A DNA stretch of 40,202 nt, taken from positions 982,873-1,023,074 of the forward strand of contig NZ_KB235958.1 of NCBI RefSeq assembly GCF_000332355.1. The letters run 5' to 3'. Position 1 is the stretch's first letter, and every line of letters starts with the position of its first letter. Origin of the DNA: Baaleninema simplex PCC 7105 (GTDB lineage: Bacteria > Cyanobacteriota > Cyanobacteriia > Cyanobacteriales > Geitlerinemataceae). The position numbers were made by a program, and so were the translations under genes. The notes under the pieces are model-generated. The model saw only the letters and a list, made by a program, of their open reading frames with translations, was not told the DNA's origin and made no database searches. This document shows, piece by piece, positions 17,583 to 26,426 of the stretch.

Positions 17583-18008
17583 ATGAAACGACTCGTACAA
17601 CTCGGTTCGGTAGTTGCGATCGCCGTAACGACTTTAACAACTGGCGTGACGTCCGTTCGCCTCTCTCCCGCCACCGCTCAAATGCCACCACCGACAATTT
17701 TAGAAGAACTCGAGTTAACCGCCGAACAGCAAGCGCAACTCGAGCAAATTCGCGCCGACTACCAAACTCAACTCGCAACAATTTTAACCGACGCGCAACG
17801 CCGTCAACTCGCCAATGCCATGCGAACGGCGAGTACTCCCCAGGAATTCCGCCGCGCGATCGCCACCGTCGATCTCACCCAAGCTCAGCGAAACGAACTT
17901 CGCACCATTCTACAGGGGGTACGCCAGGATATGGCAACCGTTCTCACGGAGGAGCAACAACAGGAGTTGCGGGAACTAACCAGCGAGGTGCGTCGCCGTC
18001 GCCGTTAA
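17583..18008 (+). CDS. Spy/CpxP-like periplasmic protein
   Basis: A 141-aa exported protein when started at ATG 17583 (MKRLVQLGSVVAIAVTTLTT), which gives a proper signal peptide cleaved after about residue 33 (ATAQ). An upstream in-frame ATG at 17532 would bury the signal peptide; GGAG lies about 12 bases before the chosen start. The mature part is helical and rich in Gln, Arg and Leu, with two LTxxQxxxLxxI-type motifs: LTAEQQAQLEQIRADY and LTQAQRNELRTIL, as in Spy/CpxP chaperone-like stress proteins. It is transcribed divergently from the sensor kinase and may be its target or accessory sensor. Confidence 0.8.
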   Translation: MKRLVQLGSVVAIAVTTLTTGVTSVRLSPATAQMPPPTILEELELTAEQQAQLEQIRADYQTQLATILTDAQRRQLANAMRTASTPQEFRRAIATVDLTQAQRNELRTILQGVRQDMATVLTEEQQQELRELTSEVRRRRR

Positions 18009-18057
18009 CCCAACTCGGCGATCGCAACCCGTCCGTTAAAAATCGCCAAAAGAAGAA

Positions 18058-18129
18058 AGCGGGTGACCGGACTCGAACCGGCGACGTTCAGCTTGGGAAG
18101 CTGACATTCTACCACTGAATTACACCCGC
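18058..18129 (-). tRNA. tRNA-Gly(CCC)
   Basis: The reverse complement folds as a cloverleaf: acceptor stem GCGGGTG/CACCCGC, anticodon stem TCAGC/GCTGA enclosing loop TTCCCAA (anticodon CCC), and a T-arm GCCGGTTCGAGTCCGGT. The discriminator base is T and CCA is not encoded. It sits between the Spy-like gene and uvrB. Confidence 0.93.
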
Positions 18130-18254
18130 AGCAGATATCCAAAAGCTGTCTGCAAGGGTTTCATTATATCACGAACTGCCCCGGTTGGGGAGGGTTGCGA
18201 TCGAGGTGCAGACGGGATTTCTGCGTCTCGGGACTCCAGCGGATCGTTCGAGAC

Positions 18255-20258
18255 TTACGACGATCGCCCTACGAGCTTGTCTCGTAAATGCTTGATGCGA
18301 TCGCGCAGTTTCGCCGCCTCCTCGAACTCCAAGTTCTTCGCAGCTTCCTGCATTTGCGTCTCCAACTGTTGAATCAACTCGGGAATCTGTTCGAGGGAAA
18401 TCTCATCAGAATGCTCGTAAGCGGTTTCGAGTTGGTGCGCGTTGAGGCGACGGGAAATTTCTAAAAACGCCAAAATCGAATTGTCGATCGCTTTCACCAC
18501 GGGTTTCGGCGTAATGTTGTGTTTGCGGTTGTACTCCAACTGAATCTGACGGCGGCGTTCGGTCTCCGAAATCGCTTTTTCCATACTTTTGGTGAGCGTA
18601 TTGGCGTAGAGTATCGCCTGACCGCGCACGTGACGAGCCGCACGTCCGATGGTTTGAATCAGCGATCGCTCGGCTCGCAAAAAGCCTTCTTTATCCGCAT
18701 CCAGAATCGCCACCAGGGACACTTCCGGTAAATCCAACCCTTCCCGCAGCAAGTTGACGCCGATAAGAACGTCGAAGACACCCTGTCGCAAATCTTGTAA
18801 AATCTCGATGCGTTCGATCGAACCAATATCTGAATGAAGATAGCGTACCCGAACCCCGCGATCGAGTAAATATTCCGTCAAATCCTCCGCCATGCGCTTG
18901 GTTAACGTGGTCACGAGGGTTCGTTCTCCGCGAGACTCGCGATCGCGAATTTCTCCAAACAGATCGTCTACCTGACCTTCCGTCGGACGCACGAAAATTT
19001 CCGGGTCTACTACTCCCGTCGGTCGGATAATCTGTTCGACGACGTGTCCTTGAGACTGCTCGACTTCCCAATCTCCCGGCGTCGCCGACACGAACACGCA
19101 CTGTTTGACCTTTCCCCAAAACTCCTCAGCTTTCAACGGTCGGTTGTCCGCCGCACTCGGAAGCCGAAATCCATGTTCGATGAGAACCTGTTTTCGAGAG
19201 CGATCGCCGTTATACATCCCACGAATCTGGGGAACGCTCACGTGAGACTCGTCCACCACCAACAGCCAATCTTCGGGAAAATAATCCACCAAACATTCCG
19301 GTGGTTCTCCGGCTCGTCTTCCGGCTAGATGTCGCGCGTAGTTTTCCACCCCGTTGGTGTAGCCGACTTCCCGCAACATTTCCAAATCGTAGCGCGTCCG
19401 TTGGGCGAGCCGTTGCGCTTCGACGAGTTTTCCGGCTTTTTCGAGTTGTTCGAGGCGTTCTTCGAGTTCCGCTTGAATCTCCTCACAGGCGATATCGAGG
19501 CGTTCTTCGGGGGTGACGAAGTGGCGGGCCGGATAAATCCGCAACTGGTCTACACTTTGCAACACCGACCCCGTCACCGGGTCGATATAGCGAATCGCGT
19601 CGATTTCGTCGCCGAAGAACTCCACGCGAATGATGCGGTCTTCGTAAGCGGGGCCGATTTCCACCACATCCCCTTTGACTCGAAACTTACTGCGTCCGAG
19701 TTCCAGGTCGTTACGGGTGTACTGAACGCTGACGAGATCGCGCAACATTTGGCGTTGGTCGATTTCCTGTCCCACTTCCAAGGGAATCGAAGCTTTGAGG
19801 TATTCGCTGGGAATTCCCAAGCCGTAAATGCAGCTAATGGAAGCGACGACGATGACATCCCGTCTCTCGAAGAGCGATCGCGTGGCGGAGTGGCGCAACA
19901 TATCGATTTCTTCATTAATCGAGGCGGTTTTCTCGATATAGGTATCGGTCACGGGAATGTACGCCTCGGGTTGGTAGTAGTCGTAATAACTGATGAAGTA
20001 TTCGACGGCGTTGTGGGGAAAGAACGAGCGCAACTCGTTACACAGTTGTGCCGCTAGGGTTTTGTTGTGCGCTAAAACGAGGGTGGGTTTCCCCAGTTTT
20101 TCGATAACGCTGGCCATAGTGTAAGTTTTCCCGGTTCCCGTCGCACCGAGGAGGGTTTGGAAGCGGTTTTCTGCGTTCAGGCTGTGAGTCAGTTGTCGAA
20201 TCGCTTGGGGTTGGTCGCCGGTCGGTTTGAAAGAGGCTTCGAGTTTGAAGGGGGTCAT
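18255..20258 (-). CDS. uvrB: Excinuclease ABC subunit UvrB
   Basis: A 667-aa complete UvrB, the damage-verifying helicase-like subunit of nucleotide excision repair. Walker A GATGTGKT is at 38-45; the damage-probing beta-hairpin region [13 protein letters not shown] is at 90-102; helicase motifs [28 protein letters not shown] and [18 protein letters not shown] follow. The C-terminal UVR motif (about 627-662, [17 protein letters not shown]) binds UvrC. Length matches the family. No strong terminator was seen after its stop. It is preceded by an IS605-like end on the same strand. Confidence 0.97.
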   Translation of the reverse strand: MTPFKLEASFKPTGDQPQAIRQLTHSLNAENRFQTLLGATGTGKTYTMASVIEKLGKPTLVLAHNKTLAAQLCNELRSFFPHNAVEYFISYYDYYQPEAYIPVTDTYIEKTASINEEIDMLRHSATRSLFERRDVIVVASISCIYGLGIPSEYLKASIPLEVGQEIDQRQMLRDLVSVQYTRNDLELGRSKFRVKGDVVEIGPAYEDRIIRVEFFGDEIDAIRYIDPVTGSVLQSVDQLRIYPARHFVTPEERLDIACEEIQAELEERLEQLEKAGKLVEAQRLAQRTRYDLEMLREVGYTNGVENYARHLAGRRAGEPPECLVDYFPEDWLLVVDESHVSVPQIRGMYNGDRSRKQVLIEHGFRLPSAADNRPLKAEEFWGKVKQCVFVSATPGDWEVEQSQGHVVEQIIRPTGVVDPEIFVRPTEGQVDDLFGEIRDRESRGERTLVTTLTKRMAEDLTEYLLDRGVRVRYLHSDIGSIERIEILQDLRQGVFDVLIGVNLLREGLDLPEVSLVAILDADKEGFLRAERSLIQTIGRAARHVRGQAILYANTLTKSMEKAISETERRRQIQLEYNRKHNITPKPVVKAIDNSILAFLEISRRLNAHQLETAYEHSDEISLEQIPELIQQLETQMQEAAKNLEFEEAAKLRDRIKHLRDKLVGRSS

Positions 20259-20320
20259 GGACGATCTCGTCTGACGATGGCGTTTCGATTTTAGCCAAAA
20301 CCGCGAGAATCCTCTGCTTT

Positions 20321-20500
20321 TGACATACTCCCGACGCCGACCGCTTAGGCGTTACGGCGCGGGCTTCTCCGCCCAGACCGTTTGGATCTGGGTTTCGCGT
20401 TTTTGAGTGAGGCGACGCCCAACCCCACTTTTTGAATTCAGATTCTCCTGACGCTAACCTTCGGTGCAGCGCGGGACTTGTATTCTCGCGCTCTTAGAAG
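20321..20500 (-). ncRNA. IS200/IS605-type right end, possible orphan omega-RNA
   Basis: No gene fits in 20259-20500. On the minus strand the region reads as several GC hairpins ending in GGCGTCGGGAGTATGTCA at about 20321, the kind of right end seen in cyanobacterial IS605/IS1341 elements, where the TnpB-associated omega-RNA finishes. Visible stems are AGCGCG/CGCGCT (20468-20473 with 20487-20492) and ACGCC/GGCGT (20334-20338 with 20348-20352). No TnpA or TnpB remnant is present. It could be a PATE (palindrome-associated non-autonomous element) or an orphan omega-RNA whose guide would be the DNA just beyond position 20321. This is inference from remembered end sequences. Confidence 0.45.
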
Positions 20501-20821
20501 TTAAACGAGGGTACTCGGCGGCGGCGTGTCGTCGTCGTCGCTGGTACTGACGCCAGGAGACGATTTATAGAGTGCATCGAGTTGTTCGCGAGCGTCTTCG
20601 ATGCCGATGGATTTCATGACGAGCAGGGGTTCTTCGATCGCGCGACCCGATTCGTCTAACAGTTCTGGGTGGGGCGTCGGCTGCGGACGCGGCGGAGTCG
20701 ATGGGTTCGGCGATCGCATCCCTCGAGTGTCGGCACTGAAACTGAGCAAGTTGCGAACGAGATTCCCCACCGCCACAAAAGCCAGTACTGTAAAAGCGAG
20801 AATGTAAAGTAGGTGTAGCAT
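20501..20821 (-). CDS. DUF2973 family protein
   Basis: A 106-aa cyanobacterial membrane protein. The N-terminus MLHLLYILAFTVLAFVAVGN is a single transmembrane helix typical of DUF2973; a Pro-rich linker (about 38-52) leads to the conserved part HPELLDESGRAIEEPLLVMK and IEDAREQLDALYKSSP. The C-terminus is acidic and Pro-rich. Function unknown. The DUF2605 gene lies upstream on the same strand; these two families are often neighbours in cyanobacteria. The 3' end abuts the IS605-like region. Confidence 0.85.
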   Translation of the reverse strand: MLHLLYILAFTVLAFVAVGNLVRNLLSFSADTRGMRSPNPSTPPRPQPTPHPELLDESGRAIEEPLLVMKSIGIEDAREQLDALYKSSPGVSTSDDDDTPPPSTLV

Positions 20822-20947
20822 TGATAAAGCCTCCGATCTAGGTCGTCGATCGAGATTTTAAAAAAAGTTAATATGCGAAAGCACTTTGGTTAAAATTTTA
20901 ACCGAAATTTAGAGTTCTCTGAGGTGCGGCCTCAACGACAGCGATCG

Positions 20948-21286
20948 CTAGTCGCGATGCGGCTCGAACTCAGCCGAACGTTCGGCACGAAAGCGCATCG
21001 ACACTTGCCAGCATTCTGTTAGCAGCCGATGCCACGGCATCAATACAGACATATCGACACCGGCTTTACATCCGGTGGCTTCGATAAGCAATTTGGCCGA
21101 GCTGACTTCGTTTTGGGCAGTCTTTACGCGGTGCAGCAGTTCGGCCTGTCGGTCTTCGCCTAAAAACGGTATGGTTTCAGTTTCGAGCAGTTTTCGGGAG
21201 CGATCGAACCAATACTGGAAGTCGTCGAGTAGTGGCTCCAGCACCTTTTTGAGCAAGCTCGGCTCAGGAAGATGGGGGCGGTTCAT
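20948..21286 (-). CDS. DUF2605 family protein
   Basis: A 112-aa soluble, helical protein. LLKKVLEPLLDDFQYWFDRS and RVKTAQNEVSSAKLLIEATG are conserved-looking amphipathic helices of the DUF2605 family, ending with MPWHRLLTECWQVSMRFR. Function unknown. It precedes the DUF2973 gene by 126 bp and is probably co-transcribed with it. Confidence 0.85.
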   Translation of the reverse strand: MNRPHLPEPSLLKKVLEPLLDDFQYWFDRSRKLLETETIPFLGEDRQAELLHRVKTAQNEVSSAKLLIEATGCKAGVDMSVLMPWHRLLTECWQVSMRFRAERSAEFEPHRD

Positions 21287-21394
21287 AACTCTATGATTGC
21301 AAACTAGCGAACGTATTAATCTTAACGCGATTTACATTTGTTTACAAACTGAGAGAACGAACCGCCGCTCGGATCGACACTGATGTTAGTTGAC

Positions 21395-21568
21395 TCAGCG
21401 TTTTTCTTTGTCTTGACAGTCGGGGTTGTAGGAAGGGTCGTGCAAAATCTCTTCAGCACGATAGGTATCGATCGAAGCATCGATGAGTTGACGTACACCT
21501 GGAATTTTTCTGAGAAACCGTAAAACGCGATTCGAGGACTTGGGCGCAGAAGGCGTATTGGAGGTCAT
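21395..21568 (-). CDS. Small hypothetical protein
   Basis: A 57-aa protein from ATG 21568 (MTSNTPSAPKSSNRVLRFLR); an upstream ATG at 21613 would add 15 residues. It has a basic amphipathic helix (RVLRFLRKIPGVRQLIDASI) followed by an acidic tail DTYRAEEILHDPSYNPDCQD. It resembles short cyanobacterial proteins without assigned function. It lies upstream of the DUF2605 gene on the same strand. Confidence 0.55.
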   Translation of the reverse strand: MTSNTPSAPKSSNRVLRFLRKIPGVRQLIDASIDTYRAEEILHDPSYNPDCQDKEKR

Positions 21569-21613
21569 AACGCACCACCTGTCTGTAACGTTTGATACTG
21601 TACCTACTCTCAT

Positions 21614-22135
21614 TGTAGCGATTTGCTCCGATCTCGACTCGAAAACAATTCAACGATCTCGTGATTTGACTTTTTCATCAAGGAAGCGAGTGTCGTTGGC
21701 AGGCGATCGCACCACTTCAAGGGTGTTTTCTATTTTTTTCAACAAAATACTCGTCAAATCGATGTCATTTTACATCCTTTTTTAAAAGCTCTAGGACTTA
21801 CGCAGTTCGACCGAAATTACACTAAATGGAGGGGTCGGTGGGCATTGGTCACGCTACAAATAGTGTAGATGCGTAACTCCTGAAGCTCGTTGAAAAGTCA
21901 AAAAAATGTAACGGAAGGATTTACGACTTTGTAACTTTTGGATCTTAAATTTAAAACGAACGAGGGCTGAAACGCCAAGATCGCTGACAAGTTGCTGAAA
22001 CTGTAGCATCTGAATCGGCAGCGAATTTTAAGACGTTTTAGAACTCGAGCGACTGAAATTTCTCAAATACGAGAGAAATTCAAATCTAAATCGACCGATT
22101 TTGGTGTACTTCAAAAAATTGGGAGAACTTCACCG
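21614..22135. other. Intergenic region without a supported gene
   Basis: A 522-bp divergent intergenic region that holds the second copy of the 83-bp MITE-like element. The remainder is AT-rich leader DNA before the secreted OB-fold-like gene at 22136; no further gene is supported. Confidence 0.5.
21796..21878. repeat. 83-bp MITE-like element, copy 2
   Basis: The left end ACTTACGCA (21796-21804) pairs with TGCGTAACT (21870-21878) with one mismatch relative to copy 1. The interior keeps CTAAATG and GGTGGGCATTG but its inner palindrome is degenerated. Length is identical to the copy at 7701-7783. Confidence 0.75.
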
Positions 22136-22513
22136 ATGAAACTGTTCCGAATGTTAGGTCTTCTGACGATGGCAACACTTGTCGTTCCGGGAGCGGCGAT
22201 CGCAGGTTTTAGCAATAGTGTTGAGATGGTAGCCGCAGCTCGAGGGAACGATCGCGAAAATACCATTCAACTTGCCAGAAATCGAACGGTAACGGGAACG
22301 GTCGAGCGCGTTTGGGAAGATGGTTTTCGCCTCGAGGCGGGCGATCGCAACTATCGTGTAGACAGTTGGGCAGTTTGTGGCGACAACACTGCCAGTCATC
22401 TCGCTCCGGGCGATCGCGTCACGGTAACGGGTGAGTTAGAATTTCGCGAATTCGATGCGTATTCGATCGTAAAAGACGACGGAACCTCTGAAGGTTTAGT
22501 GGTTTGTCGGTGA
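22136..22513 (+). CDS. Secreted small OB-fold-like protein
   Basis: A 125-aa exported protein. A signal peptide (1-23, MKLFRMLGLLTMATLVVPGA then AIAG) precedes a short linker and a beta-rich domain with TVTGTVERVWEDGFRLEAGD, a DSWAVCG segment and PGDRVTVTGELEFREFDAYS, patterns seen in bacterial OB-fold proteins. Two Cys residues (in WAVCG and the C-terminal VVCR) could form a disulfide. GGGAGA lies before the start codon. Ligand unknown. Confidence 0.7.
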   Translation: MKLFRMLGLLTMATLVVPGAAIAGFSNSVEMVAAARGNDRENTIQLARNRTVTGTVERVWEDGFRLEAGDRNYRVDSWAVCGDNTASHLAPGDRVTVTGELEFREFDAYSIVKDDGTSEGLVVCR

Positions 22514-22552
22514 AACTTAAGAGATATTTGACATCAGCTATAACAGCTTAAA

Positions 22553-22597
22553 CAGTTGAGTTGGGGGCGTAGTGAATCGTCTCCAACCTGTTTTTTT
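22553..22597 (+). terminator. Probable Rho-independent terminator
   Basis: GTTGGGG (22560-22566) pairs with CTCCAAC (22581-22587, one wobble), extended by CAG/CTG after a four-base bulge, and is followed by seven T residues (22591-22597). It lies 40 bp after the stop of the secreted OB-fold-like gene. Confidence 0.65.
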
Positions 22598-22628
22598 GTT
22601 GACATTTTATACCGCTGGGTCGTCCGCC

Positions 22629-23816
22629 TCAAGACCGTAACGCACTCACCGGATCGAGGCGACTGGCACGTAACGCCGGTAAAAATCCCGCACCGACACC
22701 GACGACAAACGCCGAACCTAACGCCAGCGTCGCCGATCGCCCGTCGAATTCGTAAGGTAAATCGAAAGTATTGCTCACGCCGACAGTAATAAAGTGAACT
22801 GTAGCGATCGCACCGACACCTCCCACGACACTCAACACGGTGGCTTCCAAGACAAATTGCAACATCACGTCTCGAGGTTTGGCACCGATGGCCAAACGCA
22901 AGCCGATTTCAGCCGTCCGTTCCATCACCGACGCGATGGTAATGTTCGCAATACCCACACCGCCGACGAGTAACGCAATTCCACCAACGGCGAGGAGCGA
23001 TCGCGATACGGTTTTGAGCGTTTCCTGCTGGGCGAGAATATCGCTAACATTGTTAGACGACCGAAAAACGTGGTCGGGGTAGCGTTTTTCTAACAAGGCG
23101 ACAGCTTGCTGTTCTAGGATTTCTAAATCTTTGAGGCGGCGAGCGCGAATCGCGATCCAGTGGACGATGTTACGTCCCGAAAGAGCTTGCCAAACCGTAA
23201 TCGGCATATACATCGTTCCTTGAGGCTCTTCTTCGCCGCCCTCTAAAAGTTTGGTTTCGATAACGCCGCGCACGATAAAAGGACGACCATCGATATAAAC
23301 GCGTTCGCCAATGGGATCGCGATCGGGAAAGAGGCGATCGACGGCGATGTCGTCGATGACGAGAACGGGACGATAGTTTTCAAAATCGATACGGCTGAAA
23401 AATTTACCGTCGGTCATGCGGCGACCGGACACTTTGAGATAATCGCGAGAGACAGCGTAAATCTCGGGGTTGGCTTCGCGATCGAGATAGGTGACAGAGT
23501 TGCGATACCACACCCACGTCAGCGCACTCAAGGCTTCAGCTTGAATCAATCGCTCTTGCAAGTACTCCATATCGTCGAGTTGTAACCGTCGAAAGGGTTT
23601 GTTGCGCTGCCACGACGACCCGACACCGACTTGGGGCGCTTCCCGTTCGTTGAGTTGTCGTTCGATGACGGTTTGGCTGATATTGCCCACCTGTAACGTC
23701 GCACTCACTGCCGTTACCCCCATAAATACACCGAGACTCGTAAGCCCCGATCGCAGGGGATTTCCTTTTAAGGATAAATAGGTCAGTTTAAATAAATCGA
23801 GAGGAGAGAGTGCCAT
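22629..23816 (-). CDS. MacB-like ABC transporter permease
   Basis: A 395-aa permease without ATPase domain. An N-terminal transmembrane helix (about 20-42) with GNPLRSGLTSLGVFMGVTAV, the MacB-type start, precedes a periplasmic MacB_PCD domain (about 45-240). The C-terminal FtsX-type helices (about 270-295, 325-350, 360-385) include ALLVGGVGIANITIASVMER and the ERTAEIGLRLAIGAKPRD coupling loop. It is the second gene of a minus-strand unit after a HlyD/MacA-type adaptor, with tandem repeats between them. The ATPase partner is not linked; a LolD/DevA-type ATPase lies 21 kb away in this window but partnership is unproven. Confidence 0.9.
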   Translation of the reverse strand: MALSPLDLFKLTYLSLKGNPLRSGLTSLGVFMGVTAVSATLQVGNISQTVIERQLNEREAPQVGVGSSWQRNKPFRRLQLDDMEYLQERLIQAEALSALTWVWYRNSVTYLDREANPEIYAVSRDYLKVSGRRMTDGKFFSRIDFENYRPVLVIDDIAVDRLFPDRDPIGERVYIDGRPFIVRGVIETKLLEGGEEEPQGTMYMPITVWQALSGRNIVHWIAIRARRLKDLEILEQQAVALLEKRYPDHVFRSSNNVSDILAQQETLKTVSRSLLAVGGIALLVGGVGIANITIASVMERTAEIGLRLAIGAKPRDVMLQFVLEATVLSVVGGVGAIATVHFITVGVSNTFDLPYEFDGRSATLALGSAFVVGVGAGFLPALRASRLDPVSALRS

Positions 23817-23822
23817 AGAGGG

Positions 23823-23985
23823 AGAGGGGGAGAGGGGGAGAAGGGGAGAAGGGGAGAAGGGGAGAAGGGGAGAAACTATTAACTGTTCCCTGTTCCCTGT
23901 TCCCTATCTTCACTGGCGACTGGTGACTGGCGACTGGTGACTGGCGACTGGTGACTGGCGACTGGTGACTGGCGACTGGCGATTG
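23823..23985. repeat. Three consecutive short tandem repeat arrays
   Basis: GGGGAGAA units fill about 23823-23876, GTTCCCT units 23884-23906, and alternating ACTGGCG/ACTGGTG heptamers 23912-23985. They lie between the adaptor stop and the permease start inside a likely operon. The third array shares its unit with the repeat at 13853-13892. Confidence 0.9.
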
Positions 23986-23988
23986 TCT

Positions 23989-25512
23989 TCATTGTTGTTC
24001 GACGGTGATACCCGGTTCGAGTTCGCGGTCGATGGGGGGAACGGCGACGCGATCGCCGGGTTCTAAGCCGGATAGGATTTCAACGACGGTGAGGCCGTCG
24101 AGTCCGAGGGTGACGTTTTGGGGACTGACGGTGTTGTTCTCGTCGAGAAGCCAGACGAAGGGATCGGCATCGGGTTGCTGGATGGCTTCGATATCGAGGG
24201 AGATCGTGTCGGGTTGGCGATCGAGGACGATTTCGACGTTGACTTGACTACCGGGGATGAGGGTTCCGCTGGGTTCGGTGAGGCGCACGATCGCCCCCAC
24301 CGCTGCTAGACTTTCTCGACTGCCACTATCGACCGTTTCGCTATCGGCACTTAAGGAGATGCGTTCGACTTCTCCCTCAAAGGTAGCTTCGTCGGGGCCG
24401 ATGACGGAAATGCGTGCGGGTTGGCCGCTGCGAACCGCTTTGGCGTCGAGGGTCGATAGGTTCAGTTCGACGATTTCGCGATCGGGATCGCCGAGGGTGA
24501 GCAGACTTTCGCCGATTTGCACGACGTCGCCCCGTACTACGTCGATATTGAGGACTTTTCCGCCGATCGGTGCGGAGACGATACGGTTTTGTAGGCGATC
24601 TTCGATGGTTTGGGCTTCGAGTTGTAACTGTTGTAGGTCTAAGGTGGCGGTGTTGGCTTCGTACTGGGCTTCTTGCAGGGCGATTTCGGCGCTGCGGACG
24701 GTGGCGTTGGCTTCGCTGCGTTCTTCTTCGGAGGCGATCGCGTCGTCTTCAATTTGGCGTCGGATGGTTTCAAGACTGGCGCGCAAGCTCTCGAGGCGCA
24801 GTTGGGTCGTTCGAACTTGCAGTTCGGCTTGGCGCAGTTCGGCTTCGACGCGGCGCACGGTGTTTTCTGCGTCTTTAAGTTGGTTGAGGGCGATAAACCC
24901 CCGATCGAACAAGTCGCGATCGCGCTCTAGGGTTTCCCGTTCGGTGGCGAGGGTTTCGCGGGCGTCGATCGCTGCTTGACGCTGGTTTTCCAATGTTAAG
25001 GTTGTTTCTTCGATTTCGTTTTGGCGTTCGACGAGGCTGGCGCGATCGGAGGTTCTAGCTCGACTGAAAACGCGATCGCGCTCTTGACGTGCCGCTGCCA
25101 AACTTCGAGAGGCATTTTCGACGTTTTGCTGTTTCGCCTCCACCTCGAGTTCTTGTTGACGAATTCTCAGTAAATGTTCTTCGAGTTGAGTGAGTTCTTC
25201 ATCGTCCCGCAAGATTGCCAGTTCTTCTCCCGACGACACGCGATCGCCCATCTCCACGCTTAATTCAACGATCGTGGCATCGCTGGGGGCTTTCAGGGTT
25301 TGCTGAGAACCGAGTTTTACCGTACCGCTGGCGTTCACGGTGCGTTCGACATCGGTGCGTTCGACGGTTAACACGCGCACGTTGACGGTTTGGGCGGAGT
25401 TCGATCGGCGACTGTAGACCACCCATCCTCCAATGCTGGCCGCCGCTAATACGGCCGATCCGGTAATCCACGCGATTCCTCGTTTCATCGCGGAGTTTTT
25501 CCATGCTGTCAT
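23989..25512 (-). CDS. HlyD/MacA-type membrane fusion (adaptor) protein
   Basis: A 507-aa adaptor with one N-terminal transmembrane anchor (about 12-33, IAWITGSAVLAAASIGGWVV), a lipoyl/barrel-sandwich half (about 55-115) with VKLGSQQTLKAPSDATIVEL, a long coiled-coil hairpin (about 115-310) rich in Glu, Arg, Gln and Leu, the second lipoyl half (VSAPIGGKVLNIDVVRGDVV) and C-terminal beta-barrels. Such proteins bridge an inner-membrane pump to an outer-membrane channel; with the downstream MacB-like permease it should form a tripartite exporter. ATG 25488 (MKRGIAWITG) is an alternative start eight residues in. Substrate unknown. Confidence 0.92.
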   Translation of the reverse strand: MTAWKNSAMKRGIAWITGSAVLAAASIGGWVVYSRRSNSAQTVNVRVLTVERTDVERTVNASGTVKLGSQQTLKAPSDATIVELSVEMGDRVSSGEELAILRDDEELTQLEEHLLRIRQQELEVEAKQQNVENASRSLAAARQERDRVFSRARTSDRASLVERQNEIEETTLTLENQRQAAIDARETLATERETLERDRDLFDRGFIALNQLKDAENTVRRVEAELRQAELQVRTTQLRLESLRASLETIRRQIEDDAIASEEERSEANATVRSAEIALQEAQYEANTATLDLQQLQLEAQTIEDRLQNRIVSAPIGGKVLNIDVVRGDVVQIGESLLTLGDPDREIVELNLSTLDAKAVRSGQPARISVIGPDEATFEGEVERISLSADSETVDSGSRESLAAVGAIVRLTEPSGTLIPGSQVNVEIVLDRQPDTISLDIEAIQQPDADPFVWLLDENNTVSPQNVTLGLDGLTVVEILSGLEPGDRVAVPPIDRELEPGITVEQQ

Positions 25513-25813
25513 CGCGTTTGTCCTAGAGCGAGCGATCCGTCTGAGCGTTGTTCGACTTCTATTGTAGGGTTTGCTGAATCAATGTGAAATGTATACCTGG
25601 CAAGGATTTTAGGACTTTTTTTCAAAAAAAGGTGCAAGGTTTGGAGATCGAGAGGCTCAAAAACCTTACATTTTCGTCGGCGATGGCTGATTTAATCAGG
25701 AAGCGAGAGTCCAAAACAACCATTGGGCAAGCCCTACGGTATCAGAATTCGCTCTGTTCGTCTGGAATGGACAGAAGAATCTTTCTCGTATTTTCCAAAG
25801 AGTTGTCGAACAA
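25513..25813. other. Intergenic region without a supported gene
   Basis: About 300 bp between the orphan Rhs core and the adaptor gene. It has a TTTTTTTCAAAAAAA inverted-repeat stretch near 25615-25630. No coding signal or RNA was recognised; the end of Rhs homology falls at its left edge near 25815. Confidence 0.4.
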
Positions 25814-26409
25814 TCAGCCTTCATACGTATCCCGCCGCGTAAACCGACCCACCCCAGCATCATAAAACCGCTGACGCAGATAATACTGCTCTAACTCCCC
25901 GTCAAACTGCTCCCCAGCAAACAGGTAGTCGTTCTCGACATCACCCGTCGAATCCAACAACTCCCCGAACGCATCGTAGGTATAGGTCGCGACGACTTCC
26001 CCGTTCAAATCCGTCAGCCTTCGTGTACTCCCCAACCCATCGACGAGATAGACCGAAACCTCCCCATCTCGTTCGACGGAAATCAAATCCAAACCGTGGA
26101 CGTAGCGAACCTTGAGGTTGTCGTCCTCGTACTCCTCCAACACCTGCGCGTAAGGACGGTTGCTATCGACTAAATACGTCGTTTTCGCTCCGTTTACCGT
26201 CGAACTGACGCGGATGTTCTCGTCGTCGTACTCGTAAGCCACCGTATCGCCGTCAGCGGTGTTGACTTCCACTAAACGGTTTCGGTCATCCCAGGTGTAC
26301 GTCGTTTCCTTCCCGTTCCTCGTCTGAGAGGTCAGGTTTCCGTTGTCGTCGTACTCGTAAGTCGTTAAGACTCCGTTAGCTGTCGATTTCAACAGGCGAT
26401 CGTTTTTCC
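25814..26409 (-). pseudogene. Orphan Rhs core fragment
   Basis: The frame is a near-copy of the 3' core of the large Rhs gene upstream: TYEYDDNGNLTSQTRNGKET, YLVDGLGSTRRLTDLNGEVV and EQFDGELEQYYLRQRFYDAG are all shared with only scattered changes (for example TSQTR against TSQTT). Homology starts about 17 bp after the stop of the probable immunity gene, with ACGATCGCCTGTTG matching the main copy, and stops at RRDTYEG, right where the main copy continues to its PSGLS boundary and toxin tip. So it has lost both the N-terminal repeats and a tip. The first Met (26392) is internal. It is a displaced core of the type expected when a new tip and immunity gene are inserted by recombination. Confidence 0.88.
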
Positions 26410-26426
26410 CTTTCCCCTAATTTCGT

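Noticed and set aside
19329-20057. 242-codon plus-strand frame opposite uvrB
   Set aside because: It lies wholly antisense to conserved UvrB coding sequence; its composition mirrors the uvrB codons.
23823-23985. Possible CRISPR array
   Set aside because: Repeat units are 7-8 bp with no spacers, so these are short tandem repeats; no CRISPR array was seen in the window.
24257-24979. 240-codon plus-strand frame opposite the adaptor gene
   Set aside because: Antisense shadow of the coiled-coil region, Ser/Arg-rich with no domain.
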